DNA from: Eleginops maclovinus
Lineage: Eukaryota; Chordata; Actinopteri; Perciformes; Eleginopidae
DNA length: 64,000 bases
Reading direction: 5' to 3'
NCBI RefSeq assembly: GCF_036324505.1
Contig: NC_086363.1
Coordinates: 8,671,155-8,735,154 of the forward strand
The position numbers were made by a program, and so were the translations under genes. Of the stretch, positions 1-21,160 are shown piece after piece. Numbering within the stretch: position 1 is the first letter of the stretch; each line of letters begins with the position of its first letter. The notes below the pieces were generated by a model, which saw only the letters and a program-made list of their open reading frames with translations, ran no database searches and was not told where the DNA came from.

Positions 1-3000
1 GGACCTGGCGAGTTGATATGCAAGCTTGGGGAGGATGAAAGTATTGTGAGAGCTTTAGCTCTGGTGTGTTAATGGTGATTTACTTTAACTTCACCCTACC
101 TTTACAGTATGAAGAAATATCATTTAGATATTTGTATTTAAAGTAATTGTATTTCTACTGTATCTTCATCTTTCCTACGTTTAGCTTTAGTTGAACTGTG
201 GCTTGAGTTATATAAACCAAGAAATGTTGTCATTTTGTTATTGCAATGCTTGATGGCTTTCAACCTTACACGGGATCATCACTGCTGAAGGTTTGTGGGC
301 AAATGCATTCTTATTATTGTTGGATATAAAATGTAGACTCTATTCACCAACTGTTACGGCATATTCAACTGTTCCTGTTTTTTGTTTTAAATAAGGTCCT
401 CAAGTTTTTCTCAACAGTATATTTGTTTTGTTAAGCAGACCGACCCCCTTAATATGGAGTTAGAAGGGTTTGTACACACTGGGAGTTTTACTTCTCCTAT
501 CTGTTTTATTGGCACACAGGGTCTAATTAACATGTCTGGCCAGTAAATTGCCCTGTTCTCCCTCAACAGCAGTTTGGGCGCTGTGATAAAAAATAAATTA
601 ATAGAAATAACAAACACTGCAGCGCAGCATAATGCATGCACACACAGGGCATATGATCTGCAGCAAAGAAGGACTCCATAAAACACAAACCACTAAATAC
701 ACAGCTTAGCCCTGCTTCGTCGTTCTTCAATTTTCCTCTGTGTCACTTCACATCACGCTTGATAATTGTTTAATGCGCTGTTTCCCAACACAGGGTGCCC
801 TGGAAAACAAATTAACAGTATGTGGCGATGACTTTTCCTCCCACCTTGGACCCATGTGTCTTTGGCTGAAGATATTCCCCTGCTGGAATTTCCAGGCGCT
901 TCATTTTAGAATTTTTAAACCACTGCCTGGCAGCTGCTGGTGTTTCCAAGGCAACTGTGTGATTTGGGTAAGGGGTTTGAATGGTGGCTGTCGGCGAGGA
1001 AAATTGAGCGCTGCCACAGGGATACATTTTACCCTGCGAGAGTTTTGGTTAAATGTGGGTCAATCATAAGCCTCTATTAAGTCTTCACCCTGGTGAGGCA
1101 TATTAATTTGCATTTTGCTTGACTTGTCGGGATTCCATTAAGAGTAGTAGGCTGCTCGCTGGTTTCTAGAGTTGCAGTGGCAGTGTGATAAATAAAGAGA
1201 ACTTCCAGTGCTTTCGGGCTAATTGAGGCAGATGTCATCCTGCACTTTGTATGCCTTTTGATCACTGTTTCGTGATCAGGCAGCTCTTTTAATGAACAAT
1301 TTGATGAAACGTGCGTGAAATGAACAGTAATGAAGTACAGCAATGTTTTGCATTATATGGCACTTATTTAACTTATAACACATTTTATTCCAAGTTGTTG
1401 ATTACTGCTGTCATTATGGCTCCATTGTGCTCAGTCTGCCTTGACACTCCCATTACACTCCGTGTGATCATGTTCCTCTTGGCTGCCAACATGGCTTCCA
1501 AAATTAAGCCATTTAAAGTCACCATTAGTCTGACATATTGTATGGCTGGAAGCATTTGGCTTGTTAGTCTAAGTTGAATCTAATGTCATATTCATTTATA
1601 GCTCAATACGATAATCATAACATGTATACATTTGATTGTCTACGGTTTAAAAAAAACACTGACACGAGTGTGTTAGTGTTTGAAATATTTGCATTTATTT
1701 AAAAGTACAGACATTAGCAGCACCTTCAGTATATTGATTGTTAATATGACATTATTTGATTAAGCTTGGCATTTTTAATATCTAGTTGTTCATTGACCAG
1801 TTCTGCCAACATGCTTTTATCATACAGCCCTAGGTTCGTTCATGCTATTTTTAAGAAGGTTTGTAATTATGTTAATTATAATTTTGTTCTGGTTCCTTTA
1901 ATGACATGTCAATGTATCATAAATGTCATTCTGTTACAAATCTACAAAAGAGTTCATTAGCTTTCTTCACGTAACGAACTTATGTTGTTTGATTTTATGG
2001 TTTATCAAATGGATTTATAGCTACTGATTAATGTATACATTCAGTAAAGACGTGCCATTACATCTTAAAAGACTGAAATAAGATGTTGTTAATTGAGACA
2101 AGCGCAGGCGGTGTCGATTAGTCTTGACGACAGTGATCTGTTTAAAATAGAACTTATGACATGTGTGTGGATGTAATATTATGAATATTTTATACCTGCC
2201 ATATCTAATGACATGTTTCCAACCAGCTCCTAATGGATGCTTTGCAGAGGCAGTGCCCATAAAAGTGTTTTACTACCATTTCAGTAGCTTATTTTCAAGA
2301 GGCTATTGTAACAACAACAACATCATAGGTGTATAGATGATATGATACATGTTCACTAGAAAATAATTGAGGTTGTCATATCACCTATTTGTCCTGGAGA
2401 TGTGATGTCCTGATCTATTGAGATGCTGACCACACTCAAGCTTTTCAAGTTTTTTTATCTCCCGCTAAACAGGACAAAGCACTTGTTCAGAAGGAGAGTG
2501 TCTGGGAGGGCAGCGAATGCAATCACACTGCCAGACAGAGCTTTGCCTACAAACTGTAGACACACACAAACACGCATAAATCCCCAAAGCACCAACACAT
2601 TTGGTAATGAATAGCTATCTGTTATTCTAAAGTGTCTCCAGAGAAATGGTTGTTATGAATGAGATGTGTGTGTCCCAGCATGAGCTCTTCACAGACTAAA
2701 ACTTCCAACCCAGTGGTTATGGAGCAGTGAAGAGCCTGTCTGCTTACCTCAGCACTAATCCAGAACGAAAGCATAAAGGACATAGTGAGCTATGGATCCA
2801 CTGCTGCTATTCATAGGAAGGGTGGGATCAGATTTCCAGTACTAAAGATACTCTTTTCTTTTCTACACTAGGTTGTCATCTCCCTATGACCATCAAAAGC
2901 CCATTTACCATTCCAAAGTGAATCAATTGTGACCTGGTGACTACAGAGATGTTTGTTCTATCATAAGATCCAGATGCAATAATGCATAGTGCTTTTCAAA

Positions 3001-6000
3001 ATTGCTTCAATGTTTGGGATTCTTAAAGATTAATGTGCCTATTAGGAATTCCTTTCATGCGTTTGCCCAACCTCTATCACACCGCTAAATTATTGTCAGA
3101 CTTTCAAACACTACTACACACATCTCTCACCCCGGGCAATCCAATGCTTAGTCAAGCTGAATCCATTAGTGAAATCCAAAGAAGAGGTGTAAACATGTGC
3201 CAAGAAAATCAATGGTTTATGGCCTTGGTAAGGTTTAATGTTTTTCAATAAATATAACTTACTCTTTCATATTTTATATGGTTTGTGCGACTCAATGATG
3301 TTGTTTCTATTTCATTTATAAAGTACTTAAGTACTTTGGAATTAAGTCACATTGTATATCGAATTAAAGCAAAAATACCAAAAAGGCCGACTCAGGTAAA
3401 ACCTGTGATGTTTTTTAGAAGTCAATTAACTTCAATTATGGTCTTTTTTTTTTTTTGGTCATTATCTGCACAACTTGGCTTATTCTAAACCTCAGAGCAT
3501 TCACACAAGGACCAGCGTTTCAATAGCTGCATGAATCATTTCCTTTCACAGGATTTCAGAGATGGTTTCTGATTCAAAAAGAATTGGGGTGCAAATATTG
3601 GAACAGAGTTCCAATATTTGCAATAAGAGCCGCCGTTATTGTGCGGTAATTGGTTGACATTGTATGAAGGCAAATGAAGAAGGACATTCGTTTAGAAGTT
3701 GCTGCCAAAGTTCTTTTGGGAACTGGATAAGGACATGTCCTTGTCGTTTGGAATAATTCTAATATGTATTATAGAAGTCTTTTGCTTTATTGACGCATTT
3801 ATCCTCGTCACAATGCTATTCTCCAGTTGGTAAAATTAAAGTAATCAAAATGTCACTTTCTTTGTAAGGCTTGACTTAAGAACAATCACATGATTTTTAA
3901 AAGATAACATTCATTCATTCATTGCCTAGTATAAGCCACTGAAGATTCCCATACATCAATTTAGTATACTTGTATCTGTGACCATGGGAATGCATTTCAT
4001 TTCAAGCATGAAAAGCTTGTTGGATGAAAAAGCTTCTGAGAGCACTGGAAGTGTTTTTCTTACTGCATGTATGTGAAATAGCTGTTTTTGAATCTAGCAT
4101 GGGGGTAAGGGTCTTCAAGATAAACATGGGGTATAGTGTAAACGAGCACAGGGGGTTTTCATCTGCTCAGCCAAAATGGTACATTTTTTAGGGAAAAGAG
4201 TGCAGTCACACATCTCATTGTGTATGCTCTGTTGCAGTTTACTGTACATGCAGATGCATACAGCCCCCTGCAGAACATGAACAGGAACATCAAATCATTG
4301 TTCAGTGCACAGTAACATGACACGGTCCCTGCAGGGAGGGAGTCTCGGACAGGGAAGAGCCTGCCTCACTTTGTGATTGCAGCTGTGTTCAATTTGGGCC
4401 TCAAATAGGATATTGTCTCCTCCACACTTTCTTCCCTTTTTAATTAAATAGCTCTCTATTCCAAAGAATGGTGTAGATACCAAAACAGTCCTTCAAAGAT
4501 TGAAAAACAAATGAATAAGACTTTTCAAACATGCAAATTCTATTTAGAGAAAGGGATGAAAACATTTGAATTCTGCTCAAAATGGCATTGTGTTTGTGCA
4601 CGAGCCACGCACTGTTAATCTGTTCGACCATTTAAGCACTGTGGGATGCTGGGAATCCAGTGGGCTGGCTGATGGGGCAACAATTATTTGTTAAAAACTA
4701 TTCATCGGATCTTTTAATGGTGAAAAATTGTCTCACTAATATGAGCTGACATAAATACATCATGCTATTAAAACCTGGAATGTAATCACTTGGTCTGTTT
4801 ATTTTTTGGAAAAGTGGCTCAGGACAGAAGTTATACTTGGCTGAGTTGTGTAAGTTGACCTGTCTGCATTAGAGCAGCAGTGACATCATGCCTTTTTTCT
4901 GAGAGCTACACCTGCTGATCCTTTGGTAGATCCATGTCATTCTCATGTGATGCACACATTGCGCTTCCTTTATTGGATTCTTATTAAAGTCTCTTCGCAG
5001 GCACATGCTGTACTTTGATTTGCCTTTTTTTTTTGTTAATGAAATGTTTGTAAAAGTGCCTAATCTGGCCTTTATTTAAAAATAAAAGCATGTAACCGGT
5101 CCATAGAATCAAGAAAAGGAAAAACATTGTAAATCATCACCTTCCTTTTTCTATGAATAACTGCTTCATGTGTTTTGTGTTTCAAACACTATTCACTTGC
5201 ATGCTACACTTATCAAATGACAATCTGTCTTTTTTTTGTCCCATGCATGCTGAATATAGAAATAGCAAATATCAATAGACATTTCAGACATAATGATGTT
5301 TATTGAATTATTATATTTACCAGTTAGTATTTAACATTCTAAAAAAAGCAATATAAACAACTTAAGAAAGCATGGCAATGTGTTGTGTCAGGTCTATCTA
5401 TTTTTGTGAGTTAGTCTTTTCAACCTTTCTAAAATGTGCTTAGCAAAATCACCTTTCAAAATGGAGGAGTTAGTCCAACCCTATGAAGTTCTTTGGAGCT
5501 GGCAAAAACTAGCACCCTTTGATGCTGAATAAAAACTCAGTCTCTGGTGAAAGTCTTTTTAATAAAATAAAAAATCTTCTATGAAAATACCAATATAGAA
5601 CAAACTCTGAAACATGTACTTACACACACACCCACACACCAGCGCTAAGGTACATGTTGTCATTTTTGTACTGAACATTTGACAGCCTGTCAGTTCACTC
5701 TCTGGGGAAAAGAGCAGTGGAGGATCACAGGCTGCAGAAAATCCCTCTCTCTAGGAAACACACACTGTTTGTCGGAAAGTACTCCACTCTGACAAAAATG
5801 TCATCTGTAAACATTCCTAGAAAATAGAAAATAAACAACATTAAAACCAACATGTCTTCTATCATTATCCAGAACTGCTGAATACTATTGGAAGTGTAAA
5901 ATATGATTAAAGGATTAACATTTTAATTAAGGTCCTCCTCCCCTTTTTGTATTAATAAATTGGCCCTACAGTATAGCCAAATCATTTTCAGCTAAAAGGA

Positions 6001-7620
6001 TTTTCTTCAACTGTTATGCAGATCTTAAAACAATAACTTCTCTTTGGTCCATTATTTACATCTTGCATATTTGTATCCGCCTTACCAGTCAGTGTTCATT
6101 CCTTGTTTTGACTATTATGTGTTATGATTAAATTATTACTGGTCTTTGAAATTCACCTGGAGAAAACTGGATTACTATGGCAGGCCTCGCATAGTCACCC
6201 TGCTTCCCTATAAAGACAAAAAGGGCATAATAAAACATACTTTGCGAATACAAATTCCCTATTTATGAAGTGTTATAAAAGAGAGCTGCCTTTGCCATTT
6301 CCCTCCCTATCTTTCAGTTGTCTTATCACGTTGGATCTTAGGGTGTGTCTTGTGTGTGTGTATAGAAGGTTGGCCTTTGTCGATTCTTTCTTGCTGTCAG
6401 CAGAATGTGCTGCTTGGCTCCTCTGCTGATGTTTGCAGCCTCTGGATTGTTGAGTGAATTTAATCGAGAGTAAATAACATACGAACACATACATCAACAC
6501 ACATCTCAGGAACAGGAGACGCACAATGATCAGTGTCTGTCTTCAACCAAAGCACTAAACCGGTGTTGTGTCTTGCTGTGATAGAGGAAGCTGGAGCATG
6601 TTTCTTTTTGATAACACTCGATGGAATCATTTACGGTGGGGTTGATGCACAAATGTTTCACCAGCTGTCATAATTGTCACTTTGCAATGTATCATAATGA
6701 TCACATTATAAGAAAATCTGATCCAAAGCTCTAATATTTTCCTTGACATAAGTTTGCTGTATTCCAAATTACATTGGTTGCATCCTGTTCCAAATAAGCT
6801 AAAAAATAAACATTTATGTAATGACGTAATTTAAATGAGGGTCTAGATATGAGAAGTCCCCCTGGTTTACTTGCTGCTGCAGAATTTCGTAAAAATAATG
6901 TGGTTCACTCCATTGTTATAATCAAATGATAAGTAATATCCTTCTGAACGCTTAACATCTGACCTGTTTCGGTGTTTTTGACTTGCCTGGCAGTGAGGTT
7001 CTTTATTTCCTCGAGCTTCCCAAGTTTCCACAATCGGCACTTTCCCAATTATTGAATCCCCTTTCTACACTACATTAGCCTTCCATGCTAGCTATAGGCT
7101 ACTGCTCTACCCCCAACCCGCCTAAGCAGTTAAACTGGCAATCCGTCAATCTGAGGCTTCAAGTATAGAGAACCATTTCTCTTCGCTTGCGTGCAACTCT
7201 CACCCGGATTCACATGGTTGCTTGTTTTAGTGTCTCTTCAGCACTTCCTGATGTCTGCATTCTGCACCAAAGGATAGACCTTGAATCAATTACGGAAGCT
7301 GTGCATGAATTCACACCATCCATAAGTAAGTTATGTATTAACAATGGCTCAGTTAGACACATTTAGGCCACTCATCATACTGCTGTATCTGCTCTTTTCA
7401 ATGACCAATTATTCACTGCAAGTCAACTTCCAGACTGGTTGGAGGACTATGGGATGTTTTTCTTAAAGAGGCTAACTTTGTGGAAAGGAGATGTCATTTA
7501 TCTTGTCGATCTTGTTTTGTCAGGTTCATTTTTTTTTATCACTTTAAATAGACCCTTTGGTGATTTTTATATCATATTTTGAGGGGATCGAGTCACATTT
7601 GGGAAATCCAAGTTTTGATT
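1..7620. other. Gene-free AT-rich sequence
   Basis: No open frame here shows a recognisable domain, and the frames overlap on both strands as chance frames do. No RNA gene was recognised. It contains simple T and A runs and the palindrome at 3590-3622. Taken as upstream intergenic DNA. Confidence 0.7.
3590..3622. repeat. Near-perfect 33-base palindrome (hairpin)
   Basis: Arms of 15 bases at 3590-3604 (TGCAAATATTGGAAC) and 3608-3622 are exact reverse complements, separated by the three bases AGA. No target duplication or larger inverted repeat was seen around it. It may be an extruding foldback, a short hairpin in RNA, or a site for a dimeric protein. Confidence 0.9.
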
Positions 7621-7630
7621 AGTATAACTG

Positions 7631-7990
7631 TAGCGGGGTTCTATTTCATACCTCCACAAACACAGGCATAGTCGGAGAAGTAGTGATGTTACTTTATTTT
7701 GCCGGTCTCCCAAAGTGAAAAACAACTATTTACAACAAAATGAAAATAGTGGAAAAAGACTGGAAACATAAATAGTTTACCATGTAACACAAATATTCAC
7801 AACAAATGAGTTCCTCAATAACTCTGACATACCATAACTCTTAAAACAACTCTCACTGGGTCTTACAGGTGCTACCTGCTCTGTAGCTTCCCCAGACTGA
7901 ACCCTGATCCCAGGCCAAAACAACCCCTTTTAAATGTATAGCCCCTCCCGCTGGGCTTAACTTTCACATACCACCAAGAATTAAAGTCAT
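7631..7990 (-). repeat. Unclassified dispersed-repeat-like segment, possibly an LTR remnant
   Basis: It begins with TGTAGCGGGGTTC on the + strand, and on the - strand an AATAAA (reverse of TTTATT near 7692) lies about 60 bases before the matching CTACA end, a layout seen at LTR or retroelement 3' ends. ATTAGT occurs at both borders (about 7619 and 7990), which may be a target duplication or chance. The other terminus is not clear, so class is unproven. Confidence 0.25.
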
Positions 7991-8021
7991 TAGTGTTGAT
8001 ATATCATTGGGTCTCTTTCTA

Positions 8022-8339
8022 GAATCGGAGGATGAAACCCTCTTTATTTGTCACATGCATGCACACAGCAGAGCACACACAGTGAAATTAGTCCTCTGCA
8101 TTTAACCCATCCTAGTACTAGGAGCAGTGGGCAGCTATCGTGCAGCGCCCGGGGAGCAATGGGGAGGGGGGATTGGAGGTGTCCGGTGCCTTGCTCAAGG
8201 GCACCACAGCAGGGCCTAGGAGGTGAACTGGGACCTCTCCAAGTAGCAGTCCACTTTCCATATTTCAAGTCTGTTCGGGGACTTGAACCGGCGACCCTAC
8301 GATTCCCAGTCCAAGCCCCTACTGACTGAGCCACTGCTA
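8022..8339 (-). mobile_element. tRNA-derived SINE
   Basis: On the - strand the element starts with a tRNA-like head carrying both RNA polymerase III boxes: A box TGGCTCAGTCAGTAGG (complement near 8319-8334) and B box GGTTCAAGTCC (complement near 8279-8289). A body follows, then a tail containing GTGACAAATAAAG and ending near 8022. TTTCTA(G/A)A at 8016-8023 and 8340-8347 is a likely target duplication. The - strand frame that begins AQSVGAWTGNRR is only a translation of the tRNA-like head. Repeats of this kind are common in teleosts; the exact family name is not assigned. Confidence 0.85.
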
Positions 8340-8347
8340 TTTCTAAA

Positions 8348-11300
8348 AAATAGCACTGCTGTGTCGGTGTTAAACACGTTCAAAATGCTCATTACCTACT
8401 TAAAACTATTTGGAAACATCCTCCATTACAGGTTGTCAACTTTAATGTGGGATGTTAATGTTTTTATCCTCAATGATCCTCCTTCTAAAACTGAGCTAAC
8501 TGTTTTAGATTGTTTTTCAGCCCTATACCACGATTGCCAACCTTTTCCTGCCTGCCTTCACTTAACCTGTCATAGCACATCATTCATTTCTCTAAACACC
8601 TTCATGGGTATCAGAAAAAGCAGCTTTGAAATAAAGCATTAATGAGAACCACTATGCAGCAAGACTCTTAAGATGATGGTTTAAAGATTGTATTATCAAT
8701 CATCAATTAGTCATTGTGGGGATTTAAAACCTCTGCATACCATACCATACCATCAGCAGTGTGCCAGCTAATATACTTGCCAGTCAATCTGGTCCATGTT
8801 GGGGCAGAACGGTATTCTCGCAAACATTTGTCATTTGAAGTTAATAGCCCGGCTCAGAGGCTAACTCCATTATGGTGACCAGCTGTGGTTGGAGTAGTTA
8901 GAATATTGCCCTCAACAAATGGGACTAGTGAATGGTCTTAATTGCCACTAATAACCGCCAAAGCAATATACATTCCCTTCAAAGTCCAACACATTATTTA
9001 CAGATGCTATAATGATCCATATAAAGTCTGTTTATCAAACAACTGATTAGCTCCTCTACTGTTTAATCAACAAGATAACATTTTCTTTCGGTTTTATTTA
9101 CGGTAATTTAATATCTTGTTTTTAAAGATGTCCCTCTGGCTTCTAGGAACATGCACTATTTTTGCTTTATGGATTTTTCTAACCTTATTGTCGGACAAGA
9201 ATATTAATAATGGTATGGATGCTAAACCCCTGAATACATTAAAGAGAAGTGCCAGTCATTGTTAGGGGAAGACCATGTCAACTTTTAATTCAAATGCAGG
9301 TAGTTTACAGACTCATTTTTGGCAAAATATGACTTTGTTCAGTCCATACCCCACTGTCTTAAAGTAAACTATCTTCTTGGTGAGTGTAGTTGTTACAGAT
9401 TTGCTACTCTGATTAGAATCCTTGCTTTTGCCACATAATCCATGCTAATCAGAGCAATTACTTAACAGCACGCTTCTTAATTTATGCATCTGGAGCCAAC
9501 ACTGAACCTCATTTTTAAATGCAGTACAATGACAGTGATCGTCAATTAGAGACGTGGAATCAGGGACTTGCAATGCCACAGATGGATAACACATCATGAT
9601 CCCTCACGCTAATTCATTGCCTGATTTGCATGATCCATTTAGGAAGCATTTATGAGCATGGGAAATGGCTGTTGTCAGTGATGAGGAGGCAAGTGGGATG
9701 GATAGTTAGTGGTGGATCTTTCTTCTTGCAGTTTGTTAATACCTGCTATAATTTGTGCAGATGGATTCTCAGTGTGAACCAGCAAGGATTTAAATAATTA
9801 AGGGGAAAAATGCTATTTAGATAATGCCATTTTGTAAAAGGCGTGTGGTTTCGCAAGTGTAATACTCAGCTTTGCCTCAGTATACCAGTTAATTATGAGT
9901 AAGATAATTAGTTTGCATAGTAACCATTTTAAGCTAATGAGCTGATAAAGCACTAAAGGAAAGTAGGACAGCTACAACATGTTCTAATGCTAAAACAGAT
10001 CCCATCAGCTACACACAGGTCATTCAAAGGTTACTGTTAATACTAATGTATATTCAACACTCTTCCTACTCAGGAGGACCACTCAATAGTTGTTTTCTCT
10101 TTTCAATCTGAAATCTCTTTCCATGAGTAAAGTTGTGCAACGTCAACTGTGTCAAATGAAGCGTCTCTGTTTCAGTTGAGGTCAAAGCTGATACCATGTG
10201 CAAGGAAGAAAAGCTGTAATTACGAGAGAGAAGAAGTAAGAACCCTGGCGCTTCCTTCATGTCAATCCATGCTTGTTGTATTGTTTCCCAACCACAACCA
10301 CTTTCTTTTTAAAACTTCTTTCTCCAACATTATTGGCTCTAAGTTCTTGTCATATCCCCTTGGTATTATGTTTCTGAACTCTTCTTCATGGTTCCATTCA
10401 GGTGAAATAATAGTTGAACTGAGCCTGGGTTCAGTGATGCTCAGTTTCCTGAGGCTATTTCAGGTTTCTCCATGTTAGCAGAGATTGAGATGTAGTCTCT
10501 GAGTCTCACTACAACTTAATTTGCAACGATGCAACCACAAAACCAACTTTTCCATTGTCAGCAGATCCCCCTTGTGTTACAGAGCCAAACCCGCTGTTTA
10601 TTTTCATTAGCATTTGAATCTGACACCAGGCTTGTGTCTGATACCTAATCACTCCACCAAAATGCCCCCCCCCCTGAAATACAGATACAGTGAATTGGTG
10701 TGAATGAGGACATCATGGTATGGCATCTTTCTGTTGACCGTCTTAACTGAAGAGTTACAATGGACGTTATAAGGACCAGGAAGATAAACGTTTGTAGAAG
10801 TAAACTCCCTGCCTTAAAGGCTAGTTGAACTCTGGTTTAGTTGTGTCTGCAGGGAGAGCAACAACTCTCTTACAGACAGATCTGTGTAACGGTTAAATGT
10901 TAGGGTTGAAGCGACAATTGTATTTCTTTCCAGATATTTGATGTTGCAAATGTTTGAGATTGTGTGAATAGACAATCTGATGCAAGCTTGAAAAATAGAA
11001 GTCAAACATCATAGCTAAGTTGGTAGTTATATCTGAAAGCTGCTGGTGGTGGTCAAATACATCAAAGCCCTATTCGTATTTCTGTTTGCTTTTGTTAAAT
11101 GTCTTGACAGTGTCAGGAACACTGTTGTTATAATCATTCCTGGACAAATGGAATAATAAAACATATCCTAATAAGTGATGCAGTGAGTCTAATCCCACCA
11201 GTGTTTTATCCATGGCTTAAAATGTATACAGTATGCAATTATGCTTCTTGGATGGATAGTCAGAATATTTCTTGGGGAAAATGATGCACAATATTAAAAA

Positions 11301-11791
11301 TATATTCTCCATGCCAGCATAGACATAAACTGAATGCATCAAGATGCAAATTTATGTTGACCAAATATTCTGATGAAGGACTGGTGCATACACTAAACCC
11401 TTACTATAGATGGCATAAGCTCATATTCAAAAATAAATCTCACCGAAATATCTAATGTCAGAATCCTTTTTACTGCTGGTTAGCCTGTACACATGTATCT
11501 GGGCTACTTGGATATGTTTGATTGAAAACATACTATAATAAATACACAATTTGTACATGCAAACTACTAGAGGACATTTTGAGTGTTGCATCTAATGAAT
11601 TGCAAGGACAAAATTAAAGAAGTTAAACATGATTATTATGAGCCATTATCACATTTAATTATCTGAGTAAAATACATTCCCTGTGATGAGATGCTACATT
11701 TAAATGCATGTTTAGTCTGCGATATCTGAATAAATTGTTTTTTAAAATGTGTTTGAAAAAATCTCAATGTAGTTTTCTTTAACAGACGTAG

Positions 11792-11793
<2 letters not shown>
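8348..11793. other. Gene-free sequence
   Basis: No recognisable gene. It includes a short (ATACC)n run near 8740-8752 and a 10-C run at 10665-10674. Open frames here lack family features. Confidence 0.65.
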
Positions 11794-11845
<52 letters not shown>

Positions 11846-11871
11846 CATGCACAAACAACACACACACACAC
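11794..11871. repeat. (AC)25 microsatellite with a second short AC run
   Basis: Uninterrupted AC from 11794 to about 11843, then a short spacer, then AC again at about 11856-11871. The - strand frame through it gives a Cys-Val repeat, which is not a protein gene. Confidence 0.97.
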
Positions 11872-19306
<7,435 letters not shown>

Positions 19307-20715
19307 GGAGCGCAGCTGAGCCTCTTTGAGCAACAACAGCTGTAATGGTGTGATAAGGTACTGAAAACCAAAGGCCGGGGTTTTATTTTTTAGGCACGGT
19401 CAGAATTCCAATGCCGCAAAGGTTTTTGCTTCACAATGGTACATGGCTTCTGAGAACCCATGTTTATCATTCCTCAAACCTTTTCATAGCCCCAAATAAA
19501 GACCAAGGACACAAGCTGAAATGTCCTGCACTGTTGCTGTATCACAGGACATTTGGATCAGGAGGAAAGACGGAAAGAATATGGGGGAGATTGAGAGAAA
19601 TGGACAATATTTTCTGTCAAAATGCAAGACCACCTCCATTTTCACCATGGTGACAGTGATATATGTCTCCTGGTGGGCAATATCGTTTTTCTCTCTCTGT
19701 CCTCTAATCTCAGATGGACTTATAAAGATAGAGAGCACATCAGTTTAAGGAATAAAGAGGAGACCACCCAGTAGTGCTTTATCAAGGACATTCTGCTGAC
19801 TGAGTCTGTCATACTGGGTTCAAAGCGAAACTTGTACGCTGGATGTTTCCAGGACTGTTTTTAAAAACATGTCTTGTGTCTCGATGTCATAGATGATAAC
19901 ATCCTGTACCAATTGTGTGATGGCTTGCTATCCACTTGATCCTACTTATCGTTCAGATCCAGATTCAAAACATGTGACCACAATCTACCAGAAGTTGTAG
20001 CAATGAAGCATTTTGTGTTATAAATATGCTCTGAACTGGAAAGCATAGGATGTCATGCTGGCTTTGATAATGAGATGTGCTTGGTATTCAACAGTGGAAT
20101 GTTTACTTTAATTTCACTGAATTATAAGAGAAATTAGAATGGGAAATGTACTATTTGTAGAGACGAGACATAAAACGGATTGAATCACTGACGATCACTG
20201 GGAGTCTTTTATGTTTATGTCTGCAACCTTTCAGGGCTGTTACCGTCTATTATTAGATTACAACTTTGATGTCCCTTTGAAGATACCATTCAGATGCAGA
20301 TGAAACACCTGCACATTTCTGCCATGATCAAAAGTGTCAGTTTACTATAAAATGTGAACATCGGGAGTGTTACTTTGTAGAGATGCTCCGACTGCTGTTT
20401 GTAACAATTCTCCACAAAAGCTTACATTGTGCAAACATTAATTTGCTTTTTTTATATCTACTATTCACTGGTATGATACATTTAATCACCCACAAATGTG
20501 TTGTAGTATTTTTCAGTTAACTGTTTTGTAGATAAGATGTCACTTTTATAAGGCCTACGCAAAACAAGTGTGGTAAGAGCCACTCACCCACACATTGAAA
20601 AATGATGCCAAATGTTAATGATTAAATATCAGTGACCTGCAGCATCAACCTCCCACCATACCTATAATTACAGAGATATTTCACTGGACACAAACAAGCT
20701 ATCCACCTCCTGACA

Positions 20716-20727
20716 CCCCCCCCCCCC

Positions 20728-20760
<33 letters not shown>
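20716..20760. repeat. C15 run followed by (AC)15
   Basis: Fifteen C at 20716-20730 joined directly to AC at 20731-20760. Compound simple repeat. Confidence 0.96.
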
Positions 20761-20762
<2 letters not shown>

Positions 20763-20779
20763 CTGTACATCCTGACATA

Positions 20780-21160
20780 TTTCAATCCTTCCTGTCTCTA
20801 TCTCAGGCCGTAATCTTCCTCCAATTACCGCCAATTACTGCTCTCCCCACCGGTGGATGGGGAAAAAGATTAACACTGAAATACCAATTTCACCGGGCTG
20901 CTTATTGAACGCAACGCTGTTCTGTCCCAGCGTGCTGTTCCTGTATTGATTTTCAAAAGGCGACGCTGCTGATCCATGAAGGCAACACGGTGGCATATAT
21001 TAGAGCTATTTGAGCCAATTAGAGTGATGTATGTCTCTGCAGCCGGTGGTGGCGAAGTAAGCGACTCACTCGGATGGAGACGCGCTCCGTCATTTTTCAG
21101 AGTAATTAGAAAAACATCACATGCCATGACGGGTGGGGGGTGGGGTGAGTGTGTAACCCC
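20780..21160. promoter_or_regulatory. Candidate conserved noncoding element
   Basis: Compared with the flanks this stretch is richer in CpG and packed with homeodomain-type cores: CCAATTACCGCCAATTACTG near 20820-20839, CCAATTAGAG near 21015 and GTAATTAGAA near 21101, with an E-box-like CACCGGTG near 20848. Such content is typical of developmental enhancers, but conservation cannot be tested here. The open frames through it have no domain. Confidence 0.25.

Noticed and set aside
8277..8334. A tRNA gene on the - strand
   Set aside because: A and B boxes are present, but the region lacks a full cloverleaf acceptor stem and continues into a SINE body and tail.
8044..8334. Protein-coding frames on both strands
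   Set aside because: Both are translations of the SINE.
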